Source: Chlorobium sp.
GTDB lineage: Bacteria; Bacteroidota; Chlorobiia; Chlorobiales; Chlorobiaceae
Reading direction: 5' to 3'
Assembly (NCBI GenBank): GCA_005862225.1
Contig: SZXV01000003.1
Location: forward strand, 62,001 to 126,000
DNA length: 64,000 nucleotides
In this document: piece by piece, positions 38,487 through 46,204 of the stretch
Layout: every line of letters starts with the position of its first letter
Position numbering within the stretch: position 1 is the stretch's first letter
Notes under the pieces: model-generated
Told to the model about the DNA's origin: nothing
Seen by the model: the letters and a program-made list of their open reading frames with translations, nothing else
The model's database searches: none
Position numbers and translations under genes: made by a program

Positions 38487-39221
38487 TTATATGAGTGGGT
38501 TGGCCCAGAATGCGGTATTGAATGCAAAAGATTGCATCCCTTCTCCTTGCCAGACGGCCTCTTTTTGGAGAATGGTGAGCGTCAGGGTCTGCATGTGTTT
38601 GTCAGGATTTTTTGCAGCAAATGCTTTGGGGGTGAGCACAGCGGTGCAGCAATGAGGCTCAGGGTCACGGACGGAGTGATAGAGAATTGCGGCAAGTGAT
38701 GCTTGCCGTGCAATATTTGCAAATGCCTGTGTTGCGCTGTAGTTGTCGGGATCAGTCCAGAAGCGTGAATCTTTCTCGAAGGGAGCCAGTCGCAGATCGA
38801 CCATTTTTCCCTTCACTGGCACAGAAAATGCATTGAATTGAGCGGGCGGAAGCCTGTCGAGATTCAAGGAATCCTGAAGAAATTGCCAGCGATGGTATCC
38901 AATTTCAGCCGCAGCGGTTTTTACCCGTTCTGCCCCATAAAAAACACCGAAATCACTCGGAGCCCGAAAACGTGAGCCTTTGGGGAAGAGTGTGTTATAA
39001 CGAAATGGCGTTGAGAGAAGATAGTGCAGTCCCGCAGTTTCAGTTGGTACCGGAGGTTTTCCCTGTTCAAGAATTTCTTCAAGCAGCGCCTGCTCAGCAA
39101 GTGAGTCTACAATTTTCATGGTCGAGACCACGTGCTGCGCCTCAACGATTCTCCATATTTTGCTCTGATGATCCCAGGCTTCAGACAATACTGCGGCTGG
39201 CGTCCAGATAGGTGACGACAT
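38487..39221 (-). CDS. RES-domain toxin (NAD-degrading family)
   Basis: RES toxins of type II systems consume cellular NAD+. The 244-residue product has the family landmarks: KIWRIVEAQHVVSTMKIVD, an Arg-containing KGSRFRAPSDFGVFYGAE (about 81-98), Glu in KTAAAEIGYHRW (about 101-112), and the Ser in YSATQAFANIARQ. The annotated frame opens at 39287, but MSSPIWTPAAVLSE at 39221 is the likelier start because it leaves a 41-base overlap with the antitoxin gene, typical of such pairs. Enzyme activity is by family, not tested. Confidence 0.85.
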   Translation of the reverse strand: MSSPIWTPAAVLSEAWDHQSKIWRIVEAQHVVSTMKIVDSLAEQALLEEILEQGKPPVPTETAGLHYLLSTPFRYNTLFPKGSRFRAPSDFGVFYGAERVKTAAAEIGYHRWQFLQDSLNLDRLPPAQFNAFSVPVKGKMVDLRLAPFEKDSRFWTDPDNYSATQAFANIARQASLAAILYHSVRDPEPHCCTAVLTPKAFAAKNPDKHMQTLTLTILQKEAVWQGEGMQSFAFNTAFWANPLI

Positions 39222-39561
39222 GAACAAGTCCCTCCGTTGTTTCAATAAGTTCAACTGGCTTCCGGCCAAAAAGGGCCTTGTTTTCACTGTTCAGCCATAC
39301 TCTGGCCGTTTCTGATGATCCACCCACAATCGAATCCAGCGAGCGGAAGAGCCTGACCAGCAGTACAGCAAATTCCCACTCTTTCCTGTCGGCAGAGAGT
39401 AAAAAAGTTCCTGTATTGAGACGGCTGATTGTTGCCGGGCTCAGTCCGAGAATTCTGGAAAGTTTTGTGTTCGGGAGGCCAAGATAGAGCGCCGTGTTCC
39501 TCACCGCCTTGGAAAGCACAGCCTGCCTGTTTTCCGGATGAAACTGTAAGGATTGTTGCAT
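39181..39561 (-). CDS. Xre/MbcA/ParS-type antitoxin (DUF2384)
   Basis: 126 residues: an N-terminal helix-turn-helix (LSRILGLSPATISRLNTG, about 34-51) and the C-terminal toxin-binding domain ARVWLNSENKALFGRKPVELIETTEGL, whose Arg/Trp-Leu and Pro-containing segments are typical of antitoxins paired with RES toxins (motif split here: ARVWLNSENKALF, then GRKPVELIETTEG). It precedes and overlaps the toxin gene and should repress the pair through the palindromes just upstream. Confidence 0.88.
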   Translation of the reverse strand: MQQSLQFHPENRQAVLSKAVRNTALYLGLPNTKLSRILGLSPATISRLNTGTFLLSADRKEWEFAVLLVRLFRSLDSIVGGSSETARVWLNSENKALFGRKPVELIETTEGLVHVVTYLDASRSIV

Positions 39562-39578
39562 GGGTTATTGTTACTCGT

Positions 39579-39622
39579 TTATTTCTATCTACAGAAATAA
39601 TATATTCAATTTATTTCTGTAG
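39579..39622. promoter_or_regulatory. Palindromic operator of the RES/Xre pair, three half-sites
   Basis: CTACAGAAATAA (39589-39600) and TTATTTCTGTAG (39611-39622) form a perfect 12-base inverted repeat with spacer TATATTCAAT. A third half-site, TTATTTCT (39579-39586), pairs with AGAAATAA (39593-39600). The block lies 18 bases upstream of the antitoxin ATG, where a promoter must be, so autorepression by the Xre antitoxin is likely. Confidence 0.75.
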
Positions 39623-39832
39623 AAAAAATATAGTCTTGATATCTAAAGGCCTTGAATGCCGAATATGGTAAAATAATGTTCGTACCTTTCAAAAAATGAA
39701 AGTTTTGTACATCGCGCAATGCTCGTACTCCTTTGTGCACGGCGGAGATCGAACAATTGGTTATCTTTTTCTATGTGCAGACAAGCAGCCAGCTCCTGTG
39801 CCTCCATTCTCTTTGTGAAAAAAATGTGCGTT

Positions 39833-40489
39833 ATGAAAGCTCAATCAACACAGTCACTGCTGAATCTTGCTCTGGCTCTTGGCCTTCTGACTGTCGGATA
39901 CAACATCATCGAAGGCGTTGTCAGTATCTGGTTTGGATTGGGTGCCGATACGTTGGCGCTGCTTGGATTTGGTGTGGACAGTTTTGTTGAGGTGATTTCT
40001 GGTGCAGGAATCGTTCATGCAGTGCTGAGAATGTGTCAAAGTCCTGTTGAGTCACGTGACCAGTTCGAACGTCAGGCCCTGCGGATTACCGGGTGGGCAT
40101 TTTATCTTCTTGTGGCTGGCATGGTTATCGGCGCACTATTCAATATCCTGCAGGGAAGCCATCCGATGACAACTGTCCCCGGAATTATAGTCTCTCTGGT
40201 TTCAATTGCCACCATGTGGTGGCTGATGAGCGCCAAAATGAAGGTTGGAAAAGCTCTGCATTCTGAAGCCATTATTGCCGACGCGAATTGCACGAAAACC
40301 TGTCTCTGGCTCTCCATTGTGTTGCTTGCCAGCAGTCTTTTGTATGAATTTTTCCATATCGGTCTGGTTGATGCTGTTGGATCGCTTGGTATTGCCTGGT
40401 TTGCCTGGCGGGAGGGCAAGGAGTCACTCGAAACAGCCCGCACTGGCAAGCTTGGCTGTTGCTGTGGTGGTAGCTGTGGGGCGTTGTAG
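39833..40489 (+). CDS. Cation-efflux-like membrane protein with Cys-rich tail
   Basis: 218 residues with about six membrane helices and sequences like the cation diffusion facilitator membrane domain (LGADTLALLGFGVDSFVEVI, where CDF proteins hold a metal-binding Asp pair; HSEAIIADANCTKTCLW; HIGLVDAVGSLGIAWFAWRE). The usual cytoplasmic domain is missing; instead the protein ends GKLGCCCGGSCGAL, a likely metal-binding tail. Start chosen at ATG 39833 (MKAQSTQ); the frame opens at 39719, but the extra residues look non-coding. It may move or sense a metal. It is divergent from the toxin-antitoxin pair. Confidence 0.7.
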   Translation: MKAQSTQSLLNLALALGLLTVGYNIIEGVVSIWFGLGADTLALLGFGVDSFVEVISGAGIVHAVLRMCQSPVESRDQFERQALRITGWAFYLLVAGMVIGALFNILQGSHPMTTVPGIIVSLVSIATMWWLMSAKMKVGKALHSEAIIADANCTKTCLWLSIVLLASSLLYEFFHIGLVDAVGSLGIAWFAWREGKESLETARTGKLGCCCGGSCGAL

Positions 40490-40548
40490 TCGGGTTATGA
40501 TGATTATTTTGTAACTTTGCATGTATTTAAAGCCGCTACCGAATTGGA

Positions 40549-40656
40549 ATGAAGATTAACGAACTCATCCATCAGCAAGAAGGTCATAGAGTAGAGTTTA
40601 AGGAATTTCTGCCCAAGGGTTCCGACCTTGACAAAAAGGATTACAAGCAGGATTGA
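40549..40656 (+). pseudogene. Fragment of an AlbA_2/Schlafen-type ATP-binding regulator
   Basis: ATG 40549 opens 35 codons, MKINELIHQQEGHRVEFKEF then LPKGSDLDKKDYKQD, ending at TGA. The start matches the N-terminus of AlbA_2 (Schlafen AAA_4) DNA-binding/helicase-like proteins (ELI..EG..VEFKE), which normally run for 200-500 residues. Only this stub remains. Confidence 0.55.
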
Positions 40657-40719
40657 ACTCCAGTGATTATTGGAGGATCAAGATTGGAGCAAGTCGGGAG
40701 CAGTTCAGACTATTTCTGA

Positions 40720-41079
40720 TTGCTTGTGAAAACCGGAGATGATTTCGCGGAGCGATATCCAGTTCAGAAAGAACGTCAAGAAGCGTATACAAAATGCATT
40801 TGAGAATGTAAAGATTATTTGTGCCCTTGTGACAGGTATAAATTCATTGATGTTCAAGAGGTATACACACGAAACAATAAAGGCGAACTGCTTTCCAATA
40901 CCTTGGCATATCGTAAGAATCGATGTTTCAGACTAACTCTCTATCGAGAAATCCTCGGCGTGAAAAAATTGCGACATTCTCAGAATGAACGCGGAACCCA
41001 TCAGCAAGCAGGCTATATGTCAAGTCAGCTCGAATTTGATGCATCTCTTCAGAGTCTTATGGAGCCGCGATTTATATGA
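40720..41079 (+). pseudogene. Decayed gene with an in-frame stop
   Basis: One frame reads as protein across 40720-41079 except for a TGA at 40801-40803: GDDFAERYPVQKERQEAYTK before it, then ECKDYLCPCDRYKFIDVQEV, YTRNNKGELLSNTLAYRKNR, CFRLTLYREILGVKKLRHSQ and so on to a stop at 41077. It has no good start codon. The frame holds a cysteine cluster (CPC and the Cys just before) that could have bound metal. I do not recognise the family. The 270 bases after it contain only the mini-ORF listed next. Confidence 0.45.
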
Positions 41080-41258
41080 GTGCTGTACAGCTATTAGCTG
41101 CTTTGGGGGCCGATTTTGGAGCCAAACAATCAGCAGTGCACATCTGACAGTTGCCCAACAACCGTAGGCCGAAATTTCGGCATGGCGTTGTGCTTGATCT
41201 TGCATGATGGCTGCGTTATATTTTAACTGTCATTTTTTCTGATTGAGGTACTGGAGTT

Positions 41259-41366
41259 ATGGGTAGCATAATTGGTTATTCTGTGGCGGTTCTCTATTGC
41301 CACCTCTGTTGGTTCCCTGCTTGTACATGTACTTTTATTAATCTTGACAATACATGGAGATATTGA
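41259..41366 (+). CDS. Cys-rich 35-aa mini-ORF, possible leader peptide
   Basis: ATG 41259 opens 35 codons with a Cys/aromatic cluster (YCHLCWFPACTC) and stops at TGA 41364-41366, whose A is the first base of the ATG of the GNAT-like gene (TGATG overlap). GAGG and GGAG lie upstream, though GGAG is only two bases from the ATG. The coupling to the next gene suggests a leader peptide, but chance is possible at this length. Confidence 0.3.
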   Translation: MGSIIGYSVAVLYCHLCWFPACTCTFINLDNTWRY

Positions 41367-42193
41367 TGACGACGGCAGTAAGTTTAGCGTGCTCAGCAGT
41401 TGTTGCTCATTTGAGGGAGGAAAATATACCTGATCTCATCTCAGTAAAGAAAATTATCAGTCCTGACGATGAAGATATTACGCGAATTATCGAGCTTTAT
41501 GTTGAACTCTTTTCAGACGAAAGCTTGAACTATAGCAGTGAGGACATAATTGGGATGATTCAAAGACATTCTCATGATCATGAGAGCAAAAATCTTAGAG
41601 TTGAAGATTTTGTTCTGGTGGCAAAATACAACGGTGCTGTTGTTGGGTTCTTGTTTTGCCATTTCTTTTTACAGCATAAAAAAGCCATAATTAGCTATTA
41701 TGGAATTGATAAGGGTGTTCTTGAGGCGCGACGATCGGCTGCAAATGTGCTTTTGAAAAGCATACGCACTATGCTTTGTAGCAATGGGCGTAAATGCGAT
41801 TATCTTTTCTTCGAGGTTGAGCGCCCAGGAATAGGTTCTTCAAAGGAAGAGAACGTAAAAAGAAAAGCCCGAATTTCAGTATTTAAACAAGGTGCACTTG
41901 CATTTGGATTGAAAGCTTACTGCCTCCGATTTGACTATACATCACCACGTATAACGTTGTCAGCAGGAACAGAGGAAACCCCATTGACACTCATGGTTAT
42001 CTCCTTTGTAGGGGGGCTCAAGGAATTACTTCCCCGGGCATTGGTTATCGAATTTCTCCGTTTCATTTATTTGGAATGTTATGGTGATATATACGAAACC
42101 AGCGATTTTTCTTATTCCGCTTATCAAATCCATCTCAGGGAAAAATTATCAGAATACGAAGAAATACTTCCTGATGAGATCGAAGTTGTATGA
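41366..42193 (+). CDS. GNAT-like hypothetical protein, 275 aa
   Basis: The middle of the protein looks like a GNAT acyltransferase core: DFVLVAKYNGAVVGFLFCHF (strands 2-4), a helix with ARRSAANVLLKSIRTML, then YLFFEVERPGIG and a helix/strand with ISVFKQGALAFGLKAYCLRF, where GNATs read NPRA..FY...GF. The C-terminal 80 residues are helical and acidic. I start at ATG 41366 because GGAG ends six bases upstream; the frame opens four codons earlier. A role such as peptide or polyamine acetylation cannot be assigned. It is in the accessory patch, alone on its strand with the mini-ORF. Confidence 0.55.
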   Translation: MTTAVSLACSAVVAHLREENIPDLISVKKIISPDDEDITRIIELYVELFSDESLNYSSEDIIGMIQRHSHDHESKNLRVEDFVLVAKYNGAVVGFLFCHFFLQHKKAIISYYGIDKGVLEARRSAANVLLKSIRTMLCSNGRKCDYLFFEVERPGIGSSKEENVKRKARISVFKQGALAFGLKAYCLRFDYTSPRITLSAGTEETPLTLMVISFVGGLKELLPRALVIEFLRFIYLECYGDIYETSDFSYSAYQIHLREKLSEYEEILPDEIEVV

Positions 42194-42609
42194 GCCTTAA
42201 TAATTTTGGTATTGGGTTTTATGACTCGAATTCCATTCTGGGCAATTCTGATTGGCTGATAATGGATTGCAGGCATCACACGCCACAGACAGTATGCTGA
42301 CCGGGTCTTCATTTTCCGGATATTCCAATCACTCATATCCATTTCTGGTCATATATTCTGATGACGGGCATTAACCGTTAAATGCTGCCACAATCCACTG
42401 TGTAAAATGTTACAAGAAGCGTTATTATGTATGATATTTCTATGACAACATCTGTTTTTCGACAATTATGCTCGATAGCATTCCAGCCATTACCGATTCC
42501 CAGGCATCTATTGATGGGAGTCGCAGATGGGTTGCGTTATGCGGCTCTGTTGCGGACATTGAGTTTAGACTCGCTTTTACGGAAGCGTTATGAACACTAA
42601 CGATCCCCC
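42194..42609. other. Gap of 416 bases without a supported gene
   Basis: Between the GNAT-like gene and mutS2. Two short overlapping plus-strand frames run through 42443-42601 (52 codons) and 42468-42593 (41 codons), but neither shows family resemblance or a good ribosome-binding site. No tRNA, terminator or insertion-sequence end seen. Probably decayed DNA plus the mutS2 promoter. Confidence 0.5.
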
Positions 42610-44991
42610 ATGAACCCCACCACCCTCAAAAAGCTCGAATTCGACAAAGTCGCCCACTACGCTGCTCAGCTCTGCCTCTCGGCGATGGGGCGCGACCAGC
42701 TTCTTGCAGCCACCCCGCAACGGGAGCGGCAGGCGCTTGTTGCCGAGCTTGAGCGGCTGCTTGAGTTGCGCAATCTGCTTCAGGAGGGGATTGCGCTTCC
42801 CTTCTCCTATATGCCCGACACCCGACCGCTGCTGAAAAAGCTGGAGCTGCTGGGGAGCTATCTGGAGACGGAGGAGTTGCAGGATATCTATCATCTCCTC
42901 TTTTCATCGGTGCAGTTGCGGAAGTTCATGGCGCTCAACCGCGAGGTCTATCCGCTGCTCAATGATTTTACCCAACAGCTCTGGCTTGAGAGTGCTCTTC
43001 AGGCGGGGATTCGCCGGATTATTGATGAGCAGGGGAGGGTGCGCGATTCGGCGAGTGATGCGCTTCTGATGATTCGGGGGGAGTTGCTGAGCAGTCGTGA
43101 GTTGATTCGTCGGAGAATGGAGCGGCTGCTTCGTCGCTCCCAGGAGAGTGGCTGGCTGATGGAGGAGAGGGTGGCGGTCAAGAATGGGCGTCTGACGCTT
43201 GGGCTGAAGGTGGAGTACAAGTACAAGATTGCCGGGTATATCCAGGATTACTCCGGCTCGGGGCAGACGGTCTTTATTGAGCCTGCGGAGACGCTGGAGA
43301 TCAGTAACCGCATTCAGGATCTGGAGATCAGCGAGCGGCGGGAGGTTGAGCGCATTCTGAAGGAGATGACGGAGGAGATTCGGCAGGAGCGCCACAACCT
43401 CCAGCATAATGAAACTCTGCTGGCGGCCTTTGATGCCCTCTATGGACGGGCGCGGTTTGCGGTTGAAACCCATGCGGTGCTGCCCTCCATCACTGAAGGG
43501 CAGGCGCTTCGTATTGTGAAGGGGTACCATCCCTGGCTGCTGATTTCGCATCGCCACAAGGAGGTGCAGCCTCTTGACCTGATTCTGGATGAGGAGGATC
43601 GGGTACTGGTAATCTCCGGTCCCAACGCTGGCGGAAAGTCGGTGGCGATGAAGAGCGCCGGGCTGCTCTGCTGTATGCTGCTTCACGGCTATCTGCTCCC
43701 TTGCAGCGAGAGTTCGGTCTTTCCCCTGTTCCGCGATATTTTTATCGAAATTGGTGACGACCAGTCCATCGAAAATGATCTCTCCACCTTCAGCTCGCAT
43801 CTTGGTGCAATAAAAACAATACTTGATGGCGCAGGCAGCCGTGATCTGGTGCTGATTGATGAGCTCTGTGCCGGTACCGATGTGGAGGAGGGAGGCGCCA
43901 TTGCCCGCGCCGTGATTGAGGAGCTGCTCAGTCGCTCCACCAAGACCATTGTGACAACCCACCTTGGCGAGTTGAAGGCTTATGCCCATGAACGGAAGGG
44001 TGTGGTGAACGGCGCGATGGAGTTTGACCGGGCGGAGCTTCAGCCCACCTTCAGGTTTGTCAAGGGGCTGCCCGGCAACAGTTTTGCCTTTGCCATGATG
44101 AAGCGGATGGGCTTTTCGGGGAAAATGGTTGAGCGGGCATCCTCCTTTATGCTGCATGAGCGCATCGGACTTGACCGGATGCTTGATGACCTGAGCCGCC
44201 TTTTTGAGGAGAATCGTACGCTGAAGCAGCAGCTTGAGGCGGATAAAGCGGATTTTGAAAAAAGGGATTTTTCCTTGCGGCAAGCGGAGGGGGTATTTGA
44301 ACAGAAGCGCCGAAACGCAAAGCTTGGAGCATCGCGGGAGCTTCAGAAAGAGCTGGAGCAGGCCCGGCAGGAGATCAGAGAGATTCTGCAGGAGGTTAAA
44401 GCAGCTCCGACAGATGAAAAAATTGTGCAGGTTGCACGGAAAAAACTTGGCATCAAAAAGCAGCAGGCCGAAAAGAGTGAGTCGCTTCTTCGCGCCAGAG
44501 CTGAAGCTGCCGCGAAGGTGGATCGTACCATCCGCGCAGGCGACCTTGTCTCTATTCTTGATACCAATACATCCGGTGAGGTTGAGAGTGTTCATGGTGA
44601 GAGTGTGGTGGTACTCTGTGGTCATTTCAGGCTCACCACGTCGCTTAAAAACCTTGAAAAAACATCGAAAACGCAGGCAAAAAAGAGTTTGCGACAACCC
44701 GAACTGCGTCAACAGAAAAGCTCATGGTCGGCCATGACCTCAGGGATTGATTCAACAAAACTTGATGTGCGGGGGTTGACCGCTGATGAGGCGACGCTTA
44801 AAATTGAAAGATTCCTTGACACCATGCGCCTGAACCGTATTTATGCAGCGATGATTCTGCATGGCAAGGGCACCGGTTCGCTCCGTAAAAGAACGGCGGA
44901 GTGTCTCCAGCAGCATCCGGCGGTCAAGGGGTTTCGGCTTGGCGAGTGGGGTGAAGGTGGGGATGGTGTTACCTTTGTTGAGCTTGCGTAG
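42610..44991 (+). CDS. mutS2: Endonuclease MutS2 with Smr domain
   Basis: MutS2 resolves recombination intermediates or rescues collided ribosomes, depending on species. The 793-residue protein has the MutS core and clamp domains, the ATPase (Walker A GPNAGGKSVAMKS, about 337; DELCAGTDVEEGGAIARA; TTHLGELKAYAH), a coiled coil (about 520-640), a KOW-like segment (IRAGDLVSILDTNTSGEVES) and a C-terminal Smr nuclease domain with LDVRG and HGKGTG. All expected parts are present. Its first 2 kb are visibly richer in G and C than its neighbours, with many GAG/CTG codons. Confidence 0.97.
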   Translation: MNPTTLKKLEFDKVAHYAAQLCLSAMGRDQLLAATPQRERQALVAELERLLELRNLLQEGIALPFSYMPDTRPLLKKLELLGSYLETEELQDIYHLLFSSVQLRKFMALNREVYPLLNDFTQQLWLESALQAGIRRIIDEQGRVRDSASDALLMIRGELLSSRELIRRRMERLLRRSQESGWLMEERVAVKNGRLTLGLKVEYKYKIAGYIQDYSGSGQTVFIEPAETLEISNRIQDLEISERREVERILKEMTEEIRQERHNLQHNETLLAAFDALYGRARFAVETHAVLPSITEGQALRIVKGYHPWLLISHRHKEVQPLDLILDEEDRVLVISGPNAGGKSVAMKSAGLLCCMLLHGYLLPCSESSVFPLFRDIFIEIGDDQSIENDLSTFSSHLGAIKTILDGAGSRDLVLIDELCAGTDVEEGGAIARAVIEELLSRSTKTIVTTHLGELKAYAHERKGVVNGAMEFDRAELQPTFRFVKGLPGNSFAFAMMKRMGFSGKMVERASSFMLHERIGLDRMLDDLSRLFEENRTLKQQLEADKADFEKRDFSLRQAEGVFEQKRRNAKLGASRELQKELEQARQEIREILQEVKAAPTDEKIVQVARKKLGIKKQQAEKSESLLRARAEAAAKVDRTIRAGDLVSILDTNTSGEVESVHGESVVVLCGHFRLTTSLKNLEKTSKTQAKKSLRQPELRQQKSSWSAMTSGIDSTKLDVRGLTADEATLKIERFLDTMRLNRIYAAMILHGKGTGSLRKRTAECLQQHPAVKGFRLGEWGEGGDGVTFVELA

Positions 44992-45111
44992 CAACCATTA
45001 TTTTCTCAGACAGGGCGGAGCCATTGAAAAACAGCTTGCAATACTGTATCTTAAAAAAATAAGGTTTCTGTCCGCTCTTGAACGGTGATAATGTTATAAA
45101 TCCAGCAGGTC

Positions 45112-45723
45112 TTGAAAGACGAGTATCTGACTATACCAAACCAGTTGACCGCGTTGCGGATTCTTCTTGTTCCTGTATTTGTTGCCTTGTTGCTGCAGGC
45201 AGATCCTTGGCTCAAGCTTTTCGGAGTTATTGCCTTTACGGTTGCCTCGCTGACCGATCTTTATGATGGTTATCATGCACGGAAATATGGCGTTGAGACT
45301 CGTCTTGGTGCCTTTCTCGATCCGCTTGCCGATAAGTTGCTTATTACCGCAGCGTTTCTGCTCTATGTCTGGATGGGTTATCTGGTGCTCTGGATGGTGA
45401 TGCTTGTTGTTGTCCGGGATATTGTTGTGACGGCGCTGAGAATTTATGCCGAATATAAAAACAGGCCAGTGGTGACAAGCATGGAAGCGAAGTACAAAAC
45501 CCTGGTGCAGAATCTTTTTGTCTATATCATTATGGCGCTCATCTTGATGAAGGAGGCTGTGTTTTTTGGCAAAGGTATGTCGGTTACGATAAGCCGTTTT
45601 CTCGCTTCTGGTTATCTGGACTCTGTCATGCTGGTTGTAACTGCTTTTACCGTTTATACCGGTATCTCCTACCTGGTAAGCAACTGGAACTCGTACTTTC
45701 AGAAGCCTCTTCAGGGTCACTGA
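45112..45723 (+). CDS. pgsA: CDP-diacylglycerol-glycerol-3-phosphate phosphatidyltransferase
   Basis: PgsA makes phosphatidylglycerol phosphate. The 203-residue membrane protein has the exact CDP-alcohol phosphotransferase motif DG-x2-AR-x8-G-x3-D-x3-D (DGYHAR ... GAFLDPLAD) and the N-terminal IPNQLTALRILLVP. The start is TTG at 45112, preceded by CAGGT; no ATG or GTG fits. pgpA, the next enzyme of the pathway, starts four bases after the stop, so the two successive steps are coupled. Confidence 0.95.
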   Translation: MKDEYLTIPNQLTALRILLVPVFVALLLQADPWLKLFGVIAFTVASLTDLYDGYHARKYGVETRLGAFLDPLADKLLITAAFLLYVWMGYLVLWMVMLVVVRDIVVTALRIYAEYKNRPVVTSMEAKYKTLVQNLFVYIIMALILMKEAVFFGKGMSVTISRFLASGYLDSVMLVVTAFTVYTGISYLVSNWNSYFQKPLQGH

Positions 45724-45727
45724 GAGT

Positions 45728-46204
45728 ATGAAAAGGCTGGCAGCCAAAATTCTCTCCACCAGCTTCGGTATCGGTTATTTTCCTGTAGCCCCGGGGACTG
45801 TGACCAGTATTGCGGCGGTTCTCTGCTATTATTTTATTCCGATACTTCATGAGCCAGCCCTTCTGCTCTCCCTTGTTGCGCTCTGCACTGTTGTTGGCGT
45901 CTGGTCAGGAACACTGATGGAGAAAGAGTGCGGAGAGGATCCCTCTATAGTAACAATTGACGAGCTTGCCGGTCAGTGGCTGGCGCTGGTTTTTTTGCCT
46001 GATGGCTGGGTAGCTGCTCTGCTTTCGCTTCTCTTTTTCCGCTTGTTCGATATCGCAAAACCGGGGCCTGTTGATGCGGCCCAGCGTTTACCCGGCGGGT
46101 GGGGAATCATGGCTGATGATCTCCTTGCCGGGTTGTTTGCCAATCTGTCAGTCAGGGCGGTGCTTGCTTTACTTGTGCTTTTTCATCTCTGGCCCTCTGT
46201 GTAA
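45728..46204 (+). CDS. pgpA: Phosphatidylglycerophosphatase A
   Basis: PgpA removes the terminal phosphate to give phosphatidylglycerol, a main lipid here and around photosynthetic complexes. The 158-residue membrane protein has the family sequences FGIGYFPVAPGTVTSIAAVL, DPSIVTIDELAGQWLALVFL, FRLFDIAKPGPVDAAQRL and GGWGIMADDLLAGLFANL. It forms an operon with pgsA. Its last 22 bases overlap the 3' end of the convergent dxs gene. Confidence 0.95.
   Translation: MKRLAAKILSTSFGIGYFPVAPGTVTSIAAVLCYYFIPILHEPALLLSLVALCTVVGVWSGTLMEKECGEDPSIVTIDELAGQWLALVFLPDGWVAALLSLLFFRLFDIAKPGPVDAAQRLPGGWGIMADDLLAGLFANLSVRAVLALLVLFHLWPSV

Noticed and set aside
39686-39702. CTTTCA/TGAAAG hairpin followed by TTTT as a terminator
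   Set aside because: The stem is AT-rich and only 6 bp, it lies upstream of a gene rather than after one, and the T-run is only four bases.
38487-41079. Mobile element around the toxin-antitoxin pair
   Set aside because: No transposase, integrase, terminal inverted repeats or target-site duplication could be found; the cluster is better described as accessory genes plus debris.
41323-41332. Palindrome GTACATGTAC upstream of the GNAT-like gene
   Set aside because: A single 10-base palindrome arises often by chance, and it lies inside the mini-ORF with no second copy seen.
42904-44712. 602-codon open frame on the minus strand opposite mutS2
   Set aside because: It runs antisense through conserved mutS2 codons and shows no family pattern; GC-rich codon use leaves few stops on the other strand.
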